7,967 nucleotides of DNA, from positions 1-7,967 of the forward strand of contig JANYDP010000399.1 in NCBI GenBank assembly GCA_025363535.1, read 5' to 3'. Shown piece after piece: positions 1 through 6,707 of this stretch (position 1 is its first letter; the number at the start of each line of letters is the position of its first letter). The notes beneath the pieces were generated by a model. The model had not been told where the DNA came from. It saw nothing but the letters and a program-made list of their open reading frames with translations, and made no database searches. Made by a program: the position numbers and the translations under genes. Origin of the DNA: Verrucomicrobiota bacterium. GTDB taxonomy: Bacteria; Verrucomicrobiota; Verrucomicrobiia; Limisphaerales; CAIQOK01.

Positions 1-2273
1 GCGGGGATCACCGGACGTTTGGATTTTGAATTGGATTTGAAATTGCGTGCGGGGCGTTGTGGTTGTCTTTGCTCGGCCTGCTGGGGACGTTCATTTCGGC
101 CAACTCGCTCAACCCGTTCGCTCCGTTCGTTAGCCGCCAGCCGGAAATCCACCTGCTTCTTGAAACTGTCCACCTTGGCGATCTGCACCTGCACCTTGTC
201 GCCCAGGCGGATCACGCGCCGGTTTCGCCGTCCGGTCAATTGTGCGCGCGATTCGTCGAACACATAAAAATCGTCCGTCAGGCTGGAGACGTGAACCAGT
301 CCGCTCATCGCGAGGCCCGGCACATCCACGAAGAAACCCATGTTGCGCACATCAATCACTAGCGCGGGATACGCTGGCGGGTTGGGCGATTGCAACTGCG
401 CCTTCAGGAACGCATACATTTTCACGTCCTTGCTGTCGCGCTCGGCGTCGGCGGAATTGCGTTCCGTGTCGGAGATGTGTTCCGCTGTCTGCTTGAGCGA
501 ATGGGTCGGGCCGTGACTCTTCTGAAACAATGCGCGATGCACCACGAGGTCGGCATAACGTCGGATGGGCGAAGTGAAGTGCGTGTATTTCGCCTTGGCC
601 AAACCGTAATGCCCCAGCGGCTCCACGTCGTAACGGGCGCGCATCAGTGAGCGTAGAAAACCGATCTTCAACGCAGCGCCGATGGGCATGGTGTCGAGTT
701 TTTGCAGGAGCTTCGAGACTTCCGGCCGCTTGCTCAAGTTGCCGCACGGCACATGATGGCTGAGAACATCTTCGCGATACTCGTTCAACCGCCGTTCGTC
801 CGGCTCCTCATGGACGCGGTAGATCGCCTTTTGATTTTCGCTCATCAACCGCGTCGCCACGGCTTCGTTGGCGAGCAGCATGTATTCCTCGATCAACTGA
901 TGCGACACGTCGTTCTCCACCTTCTCCAGCCGCAGGACGTGACCGTGTTCGTCCAGCCGAATCTTGGTTTCAGGAAAATCCAGCGCGAGCGAACCCGCCT
1001 TGAACCGCAGCCGCCGAATCTTCTGCGCCAGCTCATGAGCATCGTGCAGCAACCGCTCGATGGAATCCTTCGGCGGCGCCTGCAAAATCGCGAACACTTC
1101 CTTGTAGGTGAACCGCCGCTTTGAATGAATCACCGCCGGATAAAATTTTGTCTTGAGTACCTGACCGTCGTTGGACACCAGAAATTCCACGCACTTGGTC
1201 AGGCGATCCACATTGGGTTTCAGCGAGCACAGTTCGTTGCTCAACGCCTCCGGCAGCATCGGGATCACGCGGTCCACGAGATAAGTTGAGTTGCCTCGTT
1301 CGCGCGCCTCGACATCCAGCCCCGTGCCGGGCTTCACGTAATGCGACACGTCCGCGATGTGAACCCACAGCTTCCATTGTTCCGGCGAAACGCGCTGCAA
1401 ACAAATGGCGTCGTCGAAATCCTTGGCGTCGTCGGGATCAATCGTCACGACCGCGTGCGCCCGGCAGTCTTCACGGCCCGCGAGGTCCGCCGGCAAAACC
1501 GTGTTCCCAATCGCGCGCGCCTCCTGCAAAACATTCTTGGGAAAATGCAGCGGCAGGTTGTATTGCCGCAACACGGACAGCATGTCCACGCCCTCCTCAT
1601 CCGGCGCGCCGAGCACCTCGATGATTTCGCCCTCGGGGTTGGTATGGCGCGACTCCCATTCCTGCAACTCCACCACCACCTTGTCGCCGACGAGGGCCGG
1701 ACGCCCCACGTCGCGCGCCGCCGGCACATAGATGTCATGCGGCATCCGGGGATCATCGGGCACGACGTAAAGAAATTCGCGGCCCTTCCGCAACGTGCCG
1801 ACAATCTGCATGCGCTTCCGCTCCAGAATGCGGATCACCGAACCCGTCGCCTGCTCCGGTTGCTCCGTGCGAAACCGCCGCGCCCGGACTTCACGGCGAA
1901 CCAGCACGCGATCCCCGTGAAGCGCGGTCGAGGTCGCTTCTTGCGGAATCATGATCTCCTTCAACTCGCCGTCGTCCGGCTGCAAAAACCCTTTGCCCTG
2001 GCGGTTGATCTGGATGCGGCCCGGCACCAGATCCGCGTCGCCGGAGGAGATGTAGCGGTTGCCCTTGGTGCGGATAATCCGGCCGGCCTGCTCCAACGCG
2101 CGCAGCACGCCCTGCAATTCCTGCTGCTGGCCCGGCCGCAGATCCAGGAGGCAGATCAGTTCCGGCACGTTGGCTGGCGCGTAATCTTCCGCGCCGAGCA
2201 GTGTTAAAATTTGTTCTTCCATAATGGCCTTTCGCAAACCGTCCGCACGTTGTTCCCCGACCTGGGGAAACAT
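1..2273 (-). CDS. rnr: Ribonuclease R (3'-5' exoribonuclease, RNB family), 3' end beyond window
   Basis: Processive 3'-5' exoribonuclease that degrades structured RNA in the cytoplasm. My own translation is open from 2273 to the left edge (757 residues, no stop reached). Domains in order: winged HTH (about 20-80), two cold-shock/OB domains (about 84-135 and 155-222), RNB catalytic domain (about 265-600), S1 domain (about 635-712) and a basic Arg/Gln/Lys-rich tail from 713. The metal-binding motif TIDPDDAKDFDDA carries D279, D285, D287 and D288, with the same spacing as the catalytic aspartates of E. coli RNase R. The C-terminal RNB signature YTHFTSPIRRYADL lies at 563-576. I chose ATG 2273 because GGAGG sits 7 nt upstream. 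An in-frame ATG at 2222 behind GAAAGG is the alternative; it places Met at the usual HTH beginning (MEEQILTLL) and removes 17 residues. The gene lies 88 nt after the second transglutaminase gene on the same strand. Length and domain order are normal for the family. Family assignment is very secure; the start is not. Confidence 0.95.
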   Translation of the reverse strand, partial: MFPQVGEQRADGLRKAIMEEQILTLLGAEDYAPANVPELICLLDLRPGQQQELQGVLRALEQAGRIIRTKGNRYISSGDADLVPGRIQINRQGKGFLQPDDGELKEIMIPQEATSTALHGDRVLVRREVRARRFRTEQPEQATGSVIRILERKRMQIVGTLRKGREFLYVVPDDPRMPHDIYVPAARDVGRPALVGDKVVVELQEWESRHTNPEGEIIEVLGAPDEEGVDMLSVLRQYNLPLHFPKNVLQEARAIGNTVLPADLAGREDCRAHAVVTIDPDDAKDFDDAICLQRVSPEQWKLWVHIADVSHYVKPGTGLDVEARERGNSTYLVDRVIPMLPEALSNELCSLKPNVDRLTKCVEFLVSNDGQVLKTKFYPAVIHSKRRFTYKEVFAILQAPPKDSIERLLHDAHELAQKIRRLRFKAGSLALDFPETKIRLDEHGHVLRLEKVENDVSHQLIEEYMLLANEAVATRLMSENQKAIYRVHEEPDERRLNEYREDVLSHHVPCGNLSKRPEVSKLLQKLDTMPIGAALKIGFLRSLMRARYDVEPLGHYGLAKAKYTHFTSPIRRYADLVVHRALFQKSHGPTHSLKQTAEHISDTERNSADAERDSKDVKMYAFLKAQLQSPNPPAYPALVIDVRNMGFFVDVPGLAMSGLVHVSSLTDDFYVFDESRAQLTGRRNRRVIRLGDKVQVQIAKVDSFKKQVDFRLAANERSERVERVGRNERPQQAEQRQPQRPARNFKSNSKSKRPVIP

Positions 2274-2361
2274 GCCTGATCCTCCGTGCCAAACCAATGC
2301 GCGAACGCAACCGGAAATTTGCCCGGCAGGATTCGGGCGTGACCGCGCGGCGGCGGGCCTT
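2274..2361. other. Largest intergenic gap, between the second transglutaminase gene and rnr
   Basis: These 88 nt hold the rnr Shine-Dalgarno sequence and a short inverted repeat (GCCCG, 8-nt loop, CGGGC, at 2321-2338). The repeat is followed in the transcribed direction by AAATTT but by no long T run. I see no convincing -35/-10 promoter and no intrinsic terminator, so read-through from the upstream genes into rnr is plausible. Confidence 0.5.
2281..2285 (-). promoter_or_regulatory. Ribosome binding site GGAGG for rnr
   Basis: On the minus strand GGAGG is followed by the 7-nt spacer ATCAGGC and then ATG at 2273. This is a near-ideal Shine-Dalgarno arrangement and the strongest in the window. 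It favours the upstream start over ATG 2222, which has GAAAGG (2228-2233) with a 5-nt spacer. Confidence 0.6.
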
Positions 2362-3192
2362 TCAAAGCACCGGCGCGATTTTCACATCCACCGTCATCGT
2401 GTGTTCCAGCGTGCCCCGATAATGCCCGCTGATCGGCGGCACGTCGGCATAATCCCGGCCGTTGCCAATTTTCACGTACGTTTCGCCAATCTGACAGTTG
2501 TGCGTGGGATCGAGTCCGCGCCACCCGTAGCCGGGAAGGAACACCTCCACCCACGCGTGCGTGGCGCTCGCCGCCTCCGTGGCCAGGTAGCCGCTGACAT
2601 AACGCGCCGGAATTTTTCGCGCACGGCACAGCCCGATCAGCAGGTGGGCAAAATCCTGGCAGACTCCGCGCCGGTCGCGCAGCACCTCGCTCATGTGCGT
2701 GTGGACATGCGTGGAGTTGGATTCGTATCTGAGAAAACCGTGGACGAATTGCATCAGCGCCAGAACCGCCTGCCACGCGTCGTCCATTTCCAGCGTGGCG
2801 TCCACGGCGAGTTTCCACGTCTCGGCCTCAAGCTCCACAAACCGGCTGGATTGCAAATAATCAAAGCACCGCTCAATGTTCGGGGCGGCGCGCATCAGTT
2901 CAAAGGAGCAGAGCTTTTCGTCGGCCGGCAACGGCGCAGGCGGATGCGTGGTGACCCGGGACTGCGCGTCAATCAACAGATAGCTGTGCGGCTCCATGAT
3001 TTCAAAATGATTGATCCAGTTGGAATACAAGTCCCGGAAATGCGTAAGCCGGGTGGCGGGCAGCACTTTCAACAGGAACGATTCCACCGTTTGCTCCGGA
3101 ATGGGCATCGGCTGCAGCCGCACGTCGTTGAAGCTGTCGCGCACCGGCGCGGCGTATTCGTAACGGGTCCGATGTGATATTTCCCACTTCAT
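2362..3192 (-). CDS. Transglutaminase-like family protein (second tandem copy)
   Basis: A 276-residue cytoplasmic-looking protein with no signal peptide or membrane segment. Residues 1-85 form the bacterial transglutaminase N-terminal beta domain (begins MKWEISHRTRYEY). Residues about 140-235 form the papain-like transglutaminase core. The triad is visible as Cys178 in RRGVCQDFAHL, His212 in ATHAWVEVF and Asp228 in GLDPTHN, so the enzyme is predicted active. Members of this family act as cysteine peptidases or acyl transferases on amide bonds; the substrate here is unknown. It is a paralogue of the preceding gene (shared YAAPV, SRVT, RRGVCQDFAHL and PARYVSGYL blocks) but has a shorter loop between Cys and His. 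It starts 15 nt after that gene's stop. No clear Shine-Dalgarno precedes it (TTCTGAAAC then ATG), suggesting translation by reinitiation. The stop is TGA at 2362-2364. Confidence 0.93.
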   Translation of the reverse strand: MKWEISHRTRYEYAAPVRDSFNDVRLQPMPIPEQTVESFLLKVLPATRLTHFRDLYSNWINHFEIMEPHSYLLIDAQSRVTTHPPAPLPADEKLCSFELMRAAPNIERCFDYLQSSRFVELEAETWKLAVDATLEMDDAWQAVLALMQFVHGFLRYESNSTHVHTHMSEVLRDRRGVCQDFAHLLIGLCRARKIPARYVSGYLATEAASATHAWVEVFLPGYGWRGLDPTHNCQIGETYVKIGNGRDYADVPPISGHYRGTLEHTMTVDVKIAPVL

Positions 3193-3207
3193 GTTTCAGA
3201 ATGCTAA

Positions 3208-4083
3208 TTAATCGAGCGGCTCGACATCCACGGAAACTTTCACTTCATGCTTGCCACCGCCAGTGAGAATTCCGGCCACGGGACTCACGTCGCCGAAATC
3301 GCGGCCGTAGGCCACGGTGATGTGATCTTCGGCGGTCTGGACATTATTGGTCGGATCAAAATCAATCCAGCCCATGCCCGGTGAAAAAACCGAGAACCAC
3401 GCGTGGCTCGCGTCCACGCCGACGAGGCGCGGTCGGCCCTCCGGCGGACGCGTCCGCAGATAGCCACTGACGTAGCGCGCCGGCAGGCCGAGGGAACGCA
3501 GGCACGCAATGCCGAGATGCGCAAAGTCCTGGCACACGCCACGGCGTTTCTCCCAGACTTCCTCCAACGGCGTCGCGACGGTCGTGGCCTTCGGGTCGAA
3601 CTTGAAATCCGTGAAGATGCGCCGGGTCAGTTCCCGCGCGCCCGCGAGGAGCGGCGTGTCTTTGCCAAAACTTTCGCGGGCGTAATCGGACAATTCCTGC
3701 GACGCGCGGAGCTGCGGCGAGTCAAATACAAATTGATACGGCTCGACCACTTCCGGCGAAACCGGGTCGCAGAACATTTCCGCCACGGATTCCCAAGTCG
3801 CGGTGGATTCGTTTTGCGTTTGCCGACGCGGCTGAACGGTCACGCGGCTGTGCGTGATGATCTCCAGCTTGGTGTGAATTTCCTGGATCGCAAAAAAGCA
3901 AAGCCGGTTGCCGAAATAATCCGTGCGCTCCTTGCGCAAGGTCGGTTCGGGGAAAATCTGGAGCGAAAACTTTTCGCGCGACTGCGTGGCCGTGACCAGC
4001 GGCTCCAGCCGCGCGACGTGGTGCGACACCGACACCGGCGCGGCGTAGTCGTAAAGCGTGCAATGGGTGATGTGGTAGTTCAT
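3208..4083 (-). CDS. Transglutaminase-like family protein (first tandem copy)
   Basis: A 291-residue protein with an N-terminal bacterial transglutaminase beta domain (about 1-85, beginning MNYHITHCTLYDY) and a C-terminal transglutaminase/papain-fold core (about 145-250). The catalytic triad is intact: Cys184 in RRGVCQDFAHLG, His227 in DASHAWFSVF and Asp243 in DFDPTNN. Between Cys and His it carries an extra Pro/Arg-rich loop (TRPPEGRPRLVGVD, 211-224) that is common in this family but shortened in its downstream paralogue. No signal peptide is visible. Its ATG overlaps the TGA stop of the ATP-grasp/alpha-E gene in the sequence ATGA (4080-4083), a classic translational-coupling arrangement, and no strong independent ribosome site is seen. 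Standalone transglutaminases next to ATP-grasp/alpha-E genes are a recurrent bacterial arrangement. The likely role is hydrolysis or transfer of an amide or isopeptide bond made by the neighbouring ligase (inference). Confidence 0.94.
   Translation of the reverse strand: MNYHITHCTLYDYAAPVSVSHHVARLEPLVTATQSREKFSLQIFPEPTLRKERTDYFGNRLCFFAIQEIHTKLEIITHSRVTVQPRRQTQNESTATWESVAEMFCDPVSPEVVEPYQFVFDSPQLRASQELSDYARESFGKDTPLLAGARELTRRIFTDFKFDPKATTVATPLEEVWEKRRGVCQDFAHLGIACLRSLGLPARYVSGYLRTRPPEGRPRLVGVDASHAWFSVFSPGMGWIDFDPTNNVQTAEDHITVAYGRDFGDVSPVAGILTGGGKHEVKVSVDVEPLD
4080..4083 (-). other. ATGA stop/start overlap between ATP-grasp/alpha-E and transglutaminase genes
   Basis: The TGA stop of the fusion gene and the ATG start of the first transglutaminase gene share the four bases ATGA. 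This implies co-transcription and probable translational coupling, so the two proteins are likely made together. Confidence 0.75.
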
Positions 4084-6707
4084 GCGCGGAAAAATTCCCC
4101 GACATTTTCCCCCTCGCCCCGGCCCGTCCGCGAGATGGCCGAGTGCGCGAAATAGCTGGCGGCGATGGCGTCGGACAATTGCGGCAAGGCGCGCAGCGTC
4201 TCCTGGATGATTTTCGCCAGCGCCGATTGTTTCCAGTCGGCCGCCGCGCCCGCCAGCTCCCGCGCGTCGGCGCGCTCGAGCCGCGACAGGCAGTTCTCCA
4301 AAACCGTTTTGCCGGCGCCGCCGGAATCGCCGCGCTCCTTCGGCAGCCGCTCAAAATGTTTCACGAGCTGTTTGATCTGGAACAGGACCGAGCGCGGATT
4401 TTTGTCGTCGAGCAAAACCAAATCGAACACGGCGGGAACCGTTGGCAGCAGATTGTAGCGCGAACGGAAGGTGATGCTGCTGTCCACGACTTCGAGCACC
4501 GCTTCAAGCAGGCTGGGGTTTTCCGCGTCGGGCGAACGCAAAGTCGCGTCGAGCAGCGTGCACAGATACATCGCGCGTTCGAGCCGCAGTCCCATGTCCA
4601 GAAAGCGCCACGCCTGCGCGCGCGTCATGTTCTCGCGCGCCAGACCGTGGAACGCCGCGAGACCGAGCAGCGTCTGGTTCAGCACGCCGACCGCGTCGCC
4701 CGCGAGCATCACCTGCCTCGGCGGCGGCGTGGCGAGCCGGTCGTCAATCTGGCTCAACACGCGCCACATGTCGTTGGACGTGCGGTCGCGCACCAGCATC
4801 GCGAGGCGCTGCAACTGCTCCGCCGTCTGCCGCAGACTGCCCGCGCTCGCCGGGTCAAAGATCGCCGCCAGGAGTTTTGCCTCGAACGCCTCGGCGTTCG
4901 CCCACAGTTCCGGCCGGTCGGAAATGCCCGGCAACTGGCCCCGTATTTCGAGCGTCTGCAACAACGGCGCGAGCAGCGGCCGCGAGCCGCCGGTGCGTTC
5001 GGGGTTGAACCGCAGCAGCGCGCTCCGCAGCAGCCGCGCCGTGGCGTCCGCGCGTTCCGAGTAGCGGCCGAGCCAGAAAAAATTGTCCGCGAGCCGGGAC
5101 GGCAGATTGTTTCCGGTGCGCCGCAGTTCGACGCTCTGGCTGGTCGCGTGAAGCAACGACAATTCCGCGACGGGCGTGGCGGAAGGAATCCAAGTGTCCT
5201 TGCTGCTGCCGCCACGCTGCATGGAAATAAATTTCCCGCCGCTGTCCGGCGCGACGCGCGCGAGGCCGCCGGGCATCACGCGATAGCCGCCGTGGCCGTC
5301 CGCCACCAGAAACACGCGCAGGCTCACCGGTTGCGCGACGAGCGAATTCTTAGTCCATGACGGCGCGGTGGAAAGTTCCACGCGCTCCTGCGCCACAAAC
5401 AGATCAGGATCAAACTCGATGCGCCGTTTCAATTCCTCGCGCTTGGTTTCGGCGATTTTCAAGTGCGTGCGGAACGCGGGCTTCACGACGAGCCGGTCGA
5501 GATTTTTCAGGACGTGTTCACGCGCGACCTTCTGCCCGCACCACCAGGTCGCGACGGACGGGAGTTTTAATTTTTCGCCGCACAGGTGTTCGCACAGTTC
5601 CGGCAAAAACGCCATGAACGCCGGACTTTGCACGAGGCCGCTGCCGAGCGCGTTCGCCATCACGACGTTGCCCGCACGCACGGCCTCGACCAGGCCGGGC
5701 ACGCCGAGGATGGAATGGTTGATCAGTTCGAGCGGGTCGCAAAAGTCATCGTCCACGCGGCGCAGAATCACATCCACGCGTTCGAGGCCGCTCAAGGTTT
5801 TGAGAAAAACATGGTTGTCGCGCACGGTCAAATCCTGCCCTTCCACGAGCATGTAGCCGAGGTAGCGCGCGAGATACGCCTGCTCAAAATACGTTTCGTT
5901 GTGCGGCCCCGGCGTGAGCATCACCACGCGCGCCTTCTCGGCGGAACGTGGCGCGAGTTGCGCGAGCGCGTTTTGAGCGGCCAGAAAAAAACCGGCGAGC
6001 CGGTGAACGTGATTGTCGCGGAACGGTTCGGGCAAAATGCGCGAGGTGACGAGCCGGTTCGCCAGCGCGTAGCCCGCACCGGTCGGAATCTGCGTGCGGT
6101 CGGAGACGACCCACCAGCGTCCGTCCGGCGACCGCGACAAATCAGCGGCATAGAAATGCAGAAAGGTGTCGCCGGGAATTTTGATGCCGTGGCACGGACG
6201 CAAAAAATCCGGCTGGCCAAAAACCAGTGCGGGCGAAAGCCAGCGCGAACGGATCAAATCCTGCGCACCATAGCAGTCGGCGAGAATTTTATTCAGCAAC
6301 GTCGCGCGCTGGATCAGTCCGGTTTCGAGCGTGCGCCATTCTTCCGGCGCGATGACGAGCGGAATCGGATCAAGCTGCCACGGCCGTTCCCGACCGCGCG
6401 GATCGCCATAAACGTTGTAAGTGATGCCGTGTTCGTGGACGAACCGCTGGCACGCGTCCGCGCGGCGTGCCAATTCTATGGCCCCAAATTCTTCCAGTTC
6501 ACCGAATAGCTTGGCGTAGTGCGGAAAAATCGCGCCGTCCGCTGCCAGCAGTTCATCAAACGCACCCGCGCTGCGCTTGTAGCCGGACAACAGGTTGGCG
6601 GGCACCGCTTTTTTAGCGTCGCCGCCCTCGCCCGTCGTGGATTGGGATTGAGACTGGAACATTTGCTTCTGATCGCGGTCACGCCGCGTGTTGTCCGCGT
6701 CAGACAT
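4080..6707 (-). CDS. Circularly permuted type 2 ATP-grasp / alpha-E domain fusion protein
   Basis: An 875-residue two-domain protein. Residues about 35-520 match the circularly permuted ATP-grasp type 2 family (DUF404/DUF407). Recognisable blocks are NVYGDPRGRERPWQLDPIP (98-116), RTQIPTGAGYALANR (204-218), LTPGPHNETYFEQAYLA (264-280), VDVILRRVDDDFCDPLEL (311-328), LVVKPAFR (406-413) and FLVADGHGGYRVMPGGLARV (466-485). Residues about 535-855 are an alpha-helical alpha-E domain (DUF403), opening with LPSRLADNFFWLGRYSERAD. ATP-grasp enzymes form amide bonds from a carboxylate and an amine using ATP; the substrate here is unknown, and the biochemical role of alpha-E is not established. In many genomes the two domains are separate adjacent genes; here they are one chain. 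The first about 34 residues are a polar Gln/Ser-rich extension, so Met16 (6662) is an alternative start. The 5' end overlaps the DUF2126 gene by 8 nt and the 3' end overlaps the next transglutaminase gene by 4 nt. Confidence 0.93.
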   Translation of the reverse strand: MSDADNTRRDRDQKQMFQSQSQSTTGEGGDAKKAVPANLLSGYKRSAGAFDELLAADGAIFPHYAKLFGELEEFGAIELARRADACQRFVHEHGITYNVYGDPRGRERPWQLDPIPLVIAPEEWRTLETGLIQRATLLNKILADCYGAQDLIRSRWLSPALVFGQPDFLRPCHGIKIPGDTFLHFYAADLSRSPDGRWWVVSDRTQIPTGAGYALANRLVTSRILPEPFRDNHVHRLAGFFLAAQNALAQLAPRSAEKARVVMLTPGPHNETYFEQAYLARYLGYMLVEGQDLTVRDNHVFLKTLSGLERVDVILRRVDDDFCDPLELINHSILGVPGLVEAVRAGNVVMANALGSGLVQSPAFMAFLPELCEHLCGEKLKLPSVATWWCGQKVAREHVLKNLDRLVVKPAFRTHLKIAETKREELKRRIEFDPDLFVAQERVELSTAPSWTKNSLVAQPVSLRVFLVADGHGGYRVMPGGLARVAPDSGGKFISMQRGGSSKDTWIPSATPVAELSLLHATSQSVELRRTGNNLPSRLADNFFWLGRYSERADATARLLRSALLRFNPERTGGSRPLLAPLLQTLEIRGQLPGISDRPELWANAEAFEAKLLAAIFDPASAGSLRQTAEQLQRLAMLVRDRTSNDMWRVLSQIDDRLATPPPRQVMLAGDAVGVLNQTLLGLAAFHGLARENMTRAQAWRFLDMGLRLERAMYLCTLLDATLRSPDAENPSLLEAVLEVVDSSITFRSRYNLLPTVPAVFDLVLLDDKNPRSVLFQIKQLVKHFERLPKERGDSGGAGKTVLENCLSRLERADARELAGAAADWKQSALAKIIQETLRALPQLSDAIAASYFAHSAISRTGRGEGENVGEFFRA
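6700..6707 (-). other. 8-nt stop/start overlap between DUF2126 and ATP-grasp/alpha-E genes
   Basis: The ATG of the ATP-grasp gene (6707-6705) lies upstream of the TGA of the DUF2126 gene (6702-6700) in a different frame. Only a weak TGGA lies before the ATG, so translational coupling is the simplest reading. It holds only if ATG 6707, rather than ATG 6662, is the real start. Confidence 0.6.

Noticed and set aside
1341..2207. 288-codon plus-strand open frame opposite rnr
   Set aside because: It lies antisense to the RNase R HTH, OB and RNB regions, whose motifs are unmistakable. No independent support.
2274..2296. TGGCACGG just before rnr, considered as a sigma-54 -24 element
   Set aside because: The required -12 TTGC-type element at the correct spacing is missing, and the site runs into the Shine-Dalgarno sequence.
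352..2310. Several short minus-strand open frames (352-747, 1033-1404, 1445-1804, 1891-2310)
   Set aside because: They are out of frame with the continuous RNase R frame that covers the same bases without a stop. They are not evidence of frameshifts.
2321..2338. Inverted repeat GCCCG/CGGGC considered as a terminator before rnr
   Set aside because: The stem is only 5 bp with an 8-nt loop, and AAATTT rather than a T run follows. Too weak for an intrinsic terminator.
2224..3177. 317-codon plus-strand open frame opposite the second transglutaminase gene
   Set aside because: It is the mirror of a recognised transglutaminase gene with a full catalytic triad. It has no recognisable domain and a biased basic composition.
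4143..5360. 405-codon plus-strand open frame opposite the alpha-E region
   Set aside because: It is antisense to a clear alpha-E/ATP-grasp coding frame. The translation is Arg/Gln/His-rich with no family motif, as expected from the complement of GC-rich coding DNA.
5586..6509. 307-codon plus-strand open frame opposite the ATP-grasp domain
   Set aside because: It is antisense to conserved ATP-grasp motifs, and its composition is typical of reverse-complement coding sequence.
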